Origin: Streptomyces rishiriensis
GTDB lineage: Bacteria > Actinomycetota > Actinomycetes > Streptomycetales > Streptomycetaceae
Direction of reading: 5' to 3'
Length of the DNA stretch: 64,000 nt
Assembly (NCBI RefSeq): GCF_003112535.1
Contig: NZ_BEWA01000017.1
Location: forward strand, 1-64,000
Shown: positions 58,895 through 64,000 of the stretch, one piece after another
How the letters are laid out: each line of letters begins with the position of its first letter
Numbering within the stretch: position 1 is the first letter of the stretch
Notes under the pieces: generated by a model
Databases searched by the model: none
What the model was told of the DNA's origin: nothing
What the model saw: only the letters and a program-made list of their open reading frames with translations
Made by a program: the position numbers and the translations under genes

Positions 58895-59884
58895 ATGTCG
58901 ATCGCCGCGCGTGCGTTCTGGGTTGCCTCTCCCGGTGAAGGAGAGATCCGCGAAGTCGTCGTCGCGGACCCGGCCGAGGGCGAGGTCCTGGTGCGTTCGC
59001 TGTGGTCCGGCGTCAGCCGCGGCACGGAGACCCTCGTCTTTCGCGGCGGGGTGCCCGCGAGCCAGCACGCGGCCATGCGGGCGCCGTTCCAGGAGGGCGA
59101 CTTCCCGGCGCCGGTGAAGTACGGCTACCTCAACGTCGGCGTGGTGGAGCGGGGACCGGCGGAGCTGCTCGGCCGCACGGTCTTCTGCCTCTATCCGCAC
59201 CAGACGCGGTACGTCGTCCCGGCGACGGCGGTGACGGTCGTGCCGGACTCCGTGCCCGCGCGCCGGGCCGTCCTCGCGGGTACCGTGGAGACGGCCGTCA
59301 ACGCGCTCTGGGACGCCGCGCCGCTGGTCGGCGACCGGATCGCGGTGGTCGGAGGTGGCATGGTCGGCTGCTCGGTGGCCGCGCTGCTGGCCCGTTTTCC
59401 CGGAGTCCGCGTGCAGTTGGTGGACGCCGACCCCACGAGGCAGAAGGTCGCCGAGGCGCTCGGCGTGGACTTCGCATCGCCCGCGGACGCTCTCGGCGGC
59501 TGCGACCTCGTCGTGCACGCCAGCGCCACCGAGCAGGGCCTGACACGCTCGCTGGAGCTGCTCGCCGACGAGGGGACCGTCCTCGAACTGAGCTGGTACG
59601 GCGACCGGAAGGTCTCCCTCCCGCTCGGCGAAGACTTCCATTCCCGGCGGCTGGTCGTGCGCAGCAGTCAGGTGGGCACGGTCTCCCCGGCCCGCCGTTC
59701 CAGCCGCACTTACGCCGACCGGCTCGCCCTGGCCCTGGAGCTGCTGGCCGATCCGGCGCTCGATGCCCTCGTCACGGGAGACAGCGCTTTCGACGAGCTG
59801 CCGCAGGTGCTGCCGAAGCTCGCGTCGGGCGAGATCCCGGCGCTGTGTCACGGCATCAGGTACGACCAGGAGCGCCTGACCTGA
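58895..59884 (+). CDS. MDR-superfamily dehydrogenase, BchC-like
   Basis: 329 residues. Features of the BchC-like zinc-less MDR branch: VLVRSLWSGVSRGTETLVFR, FPAPVKYGYLNVGVVERGP and Rossmann segment DRIAVVGGGMVGCSVAALLA. The typical ADH zinc ligands are not seen. I chose the ATG at 58895 (MSIAARAFWVAS), 6 bases after AGGAGG; the ATG at 58889 overlaps the ribosome site spacing. It is the first gene of the plus-strand set and is followed after 111 bp by the pterin-synthase-like gene. Confidence 0.85.
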   Translation: MSIAARAFWVASPGEGEIREVVVADPAEGEVLVRSLWSGVSRGTETLVFRGGVPASQHAAMRAPFQEGDFPAPVKYGYLNVGVVERGPAELLGRTVFCLYPHQTRYVVPATAVTVVPDSVPARRAVLAGTVETAVNALWDAAPLVGDRIAVVGGGMVGCSVAALLARFPGVRVQLVDADPTRQKVAEALGVDFASPADALGGCDLVVHASATEQGLTRSLELLADEGTVLELSWYGDRKVSLPLGEDFHSRRLVVRSSQVGTVSPARRSSRTYADRLALALELLADPALDALVTGDSAFDELPQVLPKLASGEIPALCHGIRYDQERLT

Positions 59885-59995
59885 GAAAAGAGTGAGATCA
59901 GGGTGAACAGGGGGAACCCAAGAGCCGTACTACACGGCATCCCCCGGCGGTCAACGGCCGGGGGAGCAGAGGCGCCGCACCTGGAGGGTCGTCCG

Positions 59996-60394
59996 TTGTT
60001 CAGTGTCACCGTCCGCGATCACATCATGATCGCCCACAGCTTCAGCGGCGAGGTCTTCGGACCCGCGCAGCGCCTGCACGGAGCGACGTTCCTCGTGGAC
60101 GCCACCTTCCGCCGCGAGCAGTTGGACGACGACAACATCGTCGTCGACATCGGACTGGCCACGCAGGAGCTGGGAGCGGTGGTCAGCGAGCTGAACTACC
60201 GCAACCTCGACAACGAGCCGGACTTCGCGGGGGTCAACACCTCGACGGAGTTCCTGGCCAAGGTCGTGGCGGACCGGCTCGCGGAGCGCATCCACAAGGG
60301 CGCCCTCGGCGAGGGCGCGCGGGGCATCGCCGCCGTCGCCGTCACCCTGCACGAGTCGCACGTCGCCTGGGCGAGTTACGAGCGTGCGCTGTGA
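59996..60394 (+). CDS. 6-pyruvoyl-tetrahydropterin synthase / QueD-like protein, variant active site
   Basis: 132 residues from a TTG at 59996, with GGAGGG 7 bases before; the earlier in-frame ATG at 59903 adds 31 unrelated residues. T-fold features: FSVTVRDHIMIAHSFSG, RLHGATFLVDATFRREQLDD, VVDIGLATQELGAVVSELNY and TSTEFLAKVVADRL. The zinc triad HxHN of the family reads LHGATF, so His14 and His28 are present but Ala30 replaces the second His of HGH, and no catalytic Cys is visible nearby. Zinc binding and the classic lyase reaction are therefore doubtful. GTGA overlap with the glycosyltransferase gene shows coupled expression. Confidence 0.82.
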   Translation: MFSVTVRDHIMIAHSFSGEVFGPAQRLHGATFLVDATFRREQLDDDNIVVDIGLATQELGAVVSELNYRNLDNEPDFAGVNTSTEFLAKVVADRLAERIHKGALGEGARGIAAVAVTLHESHVAWASYERAL

Positions 60395-61605
60395 CCGACG
60401 TGACGGTGGAGAAGGCCGCCGTGCAGACCGCGCCGGCCGGCAAGCAGGCCCCGCTCGCGTACGTGCCCGTGCAGGCGCCGCTTCCCAAGATCGGTGGGAT
60501 CATCCCCATGTCCCTGCGCTCCGTGCACTTCGTGATGCCGGGCGGCGTCGACGACGCGGCGAACCCGAGCGGCGGCAACGCCTACGACCGGCGTCTGTGT
60601 CTGGACCTGCCCGGTTTCGGCTGGCAGGTCCACAAGCACCTGCTGTCCGGATCCTGGCCCCGCCCGGAGGCGGACGCCCGCGCGGATCTGGCGCGCACGC
60701 TGCGGGAGTTCCCCGACGGCACGGTCGTCCTCCTCGACGGGCTGGTCGCCTGCGGGGTCCCGGAGATCATCGCCCCCGAGGCGGAGCGCCTGCGGCTCGT
60801 CGTCCTCGTCCATCTGCCGCTGGGCGACGAGCGCGGCCTCGCGCCCGAGGTGGCCGCCGAGCTCGACGCCAAGGAGCGGGCGGTGCTGCGGGCCGTGCCC
60901 GCGGTCGTCGCCACCAGCGACTGGGCGGTGCGCCGACTCGTCTCCCATCACGGCCTCGCCCCCGAACGGGTGCACGTCGCCGCCCCCGGCGCCGACATCG
61001 CCCCTCTGGCGTCCGGCACCGATGGCGTCTCCCGGCTGCTGTGCGTGGCCTCCGTCACTCCGCGCAAGGGCCAGCACCGGCTGGTGGAGGCGCTGGCCGC
61101 GGCCAAGGACCTGCCGTGGAGCTGCGTGTGCGTGGGGGGTCTCGGGCAGGACCCGGAGTACGTCGCCCATCTGCGCGAGCTGATCGGCAGGCACGGTCTG
61201 CAGGACAGGCTGGAGCTGGCAGGCCCGAAGGCCGGCGCCGAGCTCGACGCCGCCTACGCCTCGGCCGACCTGATGGTCCTCACCTCGTACGCGGAGACGT
61301 ACGGCATGGCCGTCACCGAGGCGCTGGCCCGCGGCATCCCGGTCCTGGCGACGGACGTCGGCGGGCTGCCCGAAGCGGTCGGCCGCGCCCCCGACGGCGG
61401 GGTCCCCGGCATTCTCGTCCCGCCGGAGGACCCGGCCGCCCTCGCCGCCGAACTGCGCGGCTGGTTCGGCGAGCCGGACGTGCGACGGCGGCTGAAGGCG
61501 GCGGCGCGCAGCCGCCGGGCCGCCCTGAACGGCTGGGCGTCCACCGCCCAGAGCCTGGCCGGCGTTCTGGGCAGGCTTCCCAGCGAACCCCGGAGGGTGG
61601 CATGA
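60391..61605 (+). CDS. GT4-family glycosyltransferase
   Basis: 404 residues, GT-B fold. N-terminal acceptor domain begins LRSVHFVMPGGVDDAANPSG, and the nucleotide-sugar domain has LLCVASVTPRKGQHRLVEAL, the EX7E region ETYGMAVTEALARGIPV and ATDVGGLPEAV. The first 39 residues lack homology, and an ATG at 60508 (MSLRSVHFVMPGG) is an alternative start, but the GTG at 60391 is coupled to the preceding gene by GTGA. It ends in an ATGA overlap with the methyltransferase. Sugar and acceptor unknown; the cluster suggests a lipid or polyprenyl acceptor. Confidence 0.9.
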   Translation: MTDVTVEKAAVQTAPAGKQAPLAYVPVQAPLPKIGGIIPMSLRSVHFVMPGGVDDAANPSGGNAYDRRLCLDLPGFGWQVHKHLLSGSWPRPEADARADLARTLREFPDGTVVLLDGLVACGVPEIIAPEAERLRLVVLVHLPLGDERGLAPEVAAELDAKERAVLRAVPAVVATSDWAVRRLVSHHGLAPERVHVAAPGADIAPLASGTDGVSRLLCVASVTPRKGQHRLVEALAAAKDLPWSCVCVGGLGQDPEYVAHLRELIGRHGLQDRLELAGPKAGAELDAAYASADLMVLTSYAETYGMAVTEALARGIPVLATDVGGLPEAVGRAPDGGVPGILVPPEDPAALAAELRGWFGEPDVRRRLKAAARSRRAALNGWASTAQSLAGVLGRLPSEPRRVA

Positions 61606-62738
61606 GGAAGACGACGGCGACCCCGGCCGACGTGTCACGACGCGTGGTCGGCGTCCCGGCCCAGCCCGGCCGCATGGAGTCCGTCTCCCTGGCGGAGGGC
61701 GCGCTGCCCGCGCCGGGCCCGACCGCGTCGCATCCCGGGCCGGACGCGGACCCCGCGCCGCAGGCGTCGGCTCCCGGCGCCGCGCCCATGGCGCACGCCG
61801 AGGGCCCGGGCGCCGAGGCCGACCCGCAGTCCGTCATCGCCGGCGCCGGGCCGGTCGGCCGCTCCGGCGAGCGGCCCACCGTGCGGCTGCGCGACGCCGG
61901 GCCGGACGAGCAGCCCCGCTACGCCCCCGAGTGGCTGGAGCTGCGCGAGCCCGCCGACGCCGCCGCCCGGTCGATGGAGCTGCTGGACCCGCTGCGGATC
62001 CGGCTCGCCAACCTGCCCGGACGCAGCGGTCTGGCCATCCACGACCTGGGCTGCGGCACCGGCTCCATGGGCCGCTGGCTGGCCCCCCGGCTGGACGGCG
62101 CCCAGCACTGGGTCCTGCACGACCGCGACCCCTACCTGCTGCACTTCGCGGCCGTCGCCTCCCCGCGGGCGGCCGCCGACGGCAGCCGGGTCACCGTCGA
62201 GACGCGCCGCGGCGACGTCGCCCGCCTCACCCCGGACGCCCTGCTCGGCGCCTCGCTGGTCACCGCCTCCGCGCTGCTGGACGTCCTCACCCGCGAGGAG
62301 GTCGAGACGCTCGCCGCGGCCTGCGCCGGCGCGGGCTGCCCCGCGCTGCTGACCCTGTCGGTCGCCGGCCGGGTCGAACTCAGCGCCCCCGACCCGCTGG
62401 ACGACGAGATAGCCGCCGCCTTCAACGACCACCAGCGGCGCGGCGGTCTCCTCGGCCCCGACGCCGTCTCCGTGGCCTGCGAGGCGTTCGCCGACCAGGG
62501 CGCGACCGTCAAGGTGCACCCGAGCGCATGGCAGCTCGGCCCCGAGAACGTGGGCCTGACGGCGCAGTGGCTGCGCGGCTGGGTCGGCGCGGCCGTGGAG
62601 GAGCGCCCCGAGCTGGCCGAGCGCGCCGAGCCCTACCTGGCGGCCCGGCTCGCGGCCTGCGCCGCCGGCGAACTGCGCGCCACCGTGCACCACAGCGACC
62701 TGCTGGCGCTGGCCCGGCCGACGGGCGGAGCCGGATGA
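61602..62738 (+). CDS. Class I SAM-dependent methyltransferase
   Basis: 378 residues. The first 110 residues are Ala/Pro/Gly-rich and probably disordered; the methyltransferase fold starts near 115 with motif I IHDLGCGTGSMGRWLA, followed by VLHDRDPYLL and ALLDVLTREEVETLA. Coupled by ATGA overlaps to the glycosyltransferase before it and the membrane protein after it. Its substrate is presumably an intermediate of the same unknown pathway. Confidence 0.88.
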   Translation: MRKTTATPADVSRRVVGVPAQPGRMESVSLAEGALPAPGPTASHPGPDADPAPQASAPGAAPMAHAEGPGAEADPQSVIAGAGPVGRSGERPTVRLRDAGPDEQPRYAPEWLELREPADAAARSMELLDPLRIRLANLPGRSGLAIHDLGCGTGSMGRWLAPRLDGAQHWVLHDRDPYLLHFAAVASPRAAADGSRVTVETRRGDVARLTPDALLGASLVTASALLDVLTREEVETLAAACAGAGCPALLTLSVAGRVELSAPDPLDDEIAAAFNDHQRRGGLLGPDAVSVACEAFADQGATVKVHPSAWQLGPENVGLTAQWLRGWVGAAVEERPELAERAEPYLAARLAACAAGELRATVHHSDLLALARPTGGAG

Positions 62739-64000
62739 GCGCGGAGACGGTCGGCCCCCGGGTGACCAGCGCGGCGCCCGTGCTGTGGGCCGAGACGGGC
62801 TCGCCCGTCGTGCGCCGGCCCCCGCGGGCGGCGGCCGGCGGCGCCGCCGTCTCGGCGGCCCGCATCGGCGTCGTCGTGGCCGAGCCGCACGCGAAGCGGC
62901 CTTCCCCGCTGCGCGCCCTGCTCGGCAACCGCGCCCTGCGCACCCATGTCGGGACCGTCGCCGGAGTCGTCATCCTCACCGTGCTGCTGTGGCGGCTGGG
63001 CACCGGAGTCTTCCTCGACGGGCTGCGGCGGATCGACGCGCCGACCCTGCTCGCCGCGCTCGCGATCGGCGCGCTCACCACCGTGTTCAGCGCCTGGCGG
63101 TGGGCGCTGGTGGCCCGCGGGCTGCGGATCCGGCTGCCGCTCGGCCCGGCCGTCGCCGACTACTACCGTGCCCTGTTCCTCAACGCGGCGCTGCCCGGCG
63201 GCGTCCTCGGCGACGTGCACCGCGCGGTGCGGCACGGGCAGAGCGCGGGCGACGTCGGACGCGGTGTGCGGGCCGTGGTCCTGGAGCGCACCGCGGGACA
63301 GCTCGTGCTGACCGTGGCGGGCGTGACGATCCTGCTGACCCTGCCGTCCCCGGTCATGCAGGACGTCCGGCAGATCACGCCGCTGGTCCTGCTGGCCGGC
63401 GCGGGAGCCTTCGCCGTCGCCCTCGCCGTGCGGATGAGCTCCTCGGGGCCGCGGCGCGCCGGGCGGCTGCGGGCGACGCTGGCGGAGGCCCGCGAGAGCC
63501 TGCTGTCGCGGCGCAACGCGCCGGGCGTCGCCGTGTCCTCCGCGATCGTGCTGAGCGGACACCTCGGCATGTTCGTCGTGGCCGCGCGGGTCGCCGGTTC
63601 CGGCGCCTCCGTGCTCGCGCTGCTGCCGATCGCCGTCCTCGCGCTGCTCGCCATGGGCCTGCCGCTGAACATCGGCGGCTGGGGCCCGCGCGAGGGCGTC
63701 ACCGCGTGGGCGTTCGGCGCCGCGGGGCTCGGCGCGAGCACCGGGCTGACGGTCGCCGTCGTCTACGGGGTGCTCAGCTTCGTGGCCGCGCTGCCCGGGG
63801 CGGTCGTGCTGGTGGTGCGCTGGTCCGCGGGACTGCGCACCCGGGCCGCCGGCCCGGACCTCGACGAGCGGGGCGAGGACGAGCGGCGCTACGAGGAGGC
63901 CTCGTCACCGGCCCCGGTCGCCGAAGCCTCCGAAGCCGCGGAGGTGAGCAAGGCGAAATACGCGCCGAAGGAATCCGCCAGGCTCGCCAGGAGTTCCTTT
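62735..64000 (+). CDS. Flippase-like / LPG synthase TM-region family membrane protein (cut by window edge)
   Basis: At least 422 residues, frame open to position 64000. About seven membrane helices; the UPF0104/AglD2-like motif is seen in YYRALFLNAALPGGVLGDVH and in GLPLNIGGWGPREGVTAWAF. Relatives include polyprenol-linked glycan flippase-like proteins and the membrane part of lysylphosphatidylglycerol synthases; the aminoacyl-transfer domain is not present in the visible part. The visible C-terminus is charged and low-complexity. Starts at an ATG overlapping the methyltransferase stop. It would move or anchor the lipid-linked product of the cluster. Confidence 0.85.
   Translation, partial: MSAETVGPRVTSAAPVLWAETGSPVVRRPPRAAAGGAAVSAARIGVVVAEPHAKRPSPLRALLGNRALRTHVGTVAGVVILTVLLWRLGTGVFLDGLRRIDAPTLLAALAIGALTTVFSAWRWALVARGLRIRLPLGPAVADYYRALFLNAALPGGVLGDVHRAVRHGQSAGDVGRGVRAVVLERTAGQLVLTVAGVTILLTLPSPVMQDVRQITPLVLLAGAGAFAVALAVRMSSSGPRRAGRLRATLAEARESLLSRRNAPGVAVSSAIVLSGHLGMFVVAARVAGSGASVLALLPIAVLALLAMGLPLNIGGWGPREGVTAWAFGAAGLGASTGLTVAVVYGVLSFVAALPGAVVLVVRWSAGLRTRAAGPDLDERGEDERRYEEASSPAPVAEASEAAEVSKAKYAPKESARLARSSF

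Overview
The window is chromosomal DNA of a Streptomyces species or a very close relative. It has very high GC with strong third-position GC bias, Tat and lipoprotein secretion signals, a complete conservon, CBM2-bearing cellulases preceded by CebR-type boxes, a sugar ABC importer without its own ATPase, and a DMATS-type prenyltransferase. No phage, CRISPR array or replication origin was seen. The only mobile element is one IS110-family insertion.

Layout. Positions 1-4,620 hold a cellulase locus: a GH48 exocellulase (cut by the window edge, minus strand) diverges from a CBM2-GH5 endoglucanase that is followed by a CBM2-GH6 cellobiohydrolase, with two CebR-like operators between the divergent genes. 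Positions 4,700-21,800 are a mosaic of metabolic and regulatory genes: PhyH dioxygenase, methyltransferase, aldo/keto reductase, acyl-CoA synthetase, a DHA2 drug transporter with a divergent double Lrp regulator, a LysR/SBF symporter pair, a MarR/quinone-oxidoreductase pair with clear operators, an isochorismatase-like hydrolase, fdhD divergent from an oxalate/formate-type MFS carrier with an overlapping 45-residue small subunit, a KAS III enzyme and a GntR regulator. A tRNA-Leu(GAG) gene follows at 22,541.

Positions 23,058-30,000 are the most distinctive part. A five-gene conservon (histidine-kinase-like ATPase, roadblock, DUF742, GTPase, P450 lacking the ExxR motif) is followed on the same strand by a leader ORF, a perfect terminator-type hairpin and a DMATS-family aromatic prenyltransferase, with a flavin monooxygenase convergent to it. 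This prenyltransferase/monooxygenase pair resembles the actinomycete route to prenylated indole-3-acetonitrile. An IS110 element (about 30,216-31,716) with a candidate bridge RNA separates this from a trans-4-hydroxyproline catabolic operon (31,720-37,494, minus strand). One gene of that operon, the FAD/BFD subunit of the D-hydroxyproline dehydrogenase, carries a frameshift.

Positions 38,040-43,600 hold a nucleotidyltransferase, a lipoprotein hydrolase, a TetM/OtrA-like ribosomal protection GTPase with a short leader ORF, and a flavin/F420-type oxidoreductase with a repetitive N-terminus. Positions 43,646-50,359 are a beta-1,3-glucan (laminarin) utilisation locus: secreted GH55 exo-glucanase, divergent sugar-binding protein and two permeases, then a GH1 beta-glucosidase behind an 18-bp tandem repeat. 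Positions 50,823-57,941 hold a PIG-L deacetylase, a hydrolase, a hypothetical protein, a decayed P-loop ATPase next to a Zur-like box, and a GNAT / oligopeptide-binding protein / fused-permease set with no ATPase.

From 58,031 to the right edge is a tightly coupled set: a divergent CDP-alcohol phosphatidyltransferase, a BchC-like dehydrogenase, a 6-pyruvoyl-tetrahydropterin-synthase-like protein, a GT4 glycosyltransferase, a methyltransferase and a flippase-like membrane protein. It looks like a dedicated pathway whose product cannot be named from the sequence. Many intergenic regions carry short tandem repeats (6 to 18 bp units), some of which have spread into reading frames.
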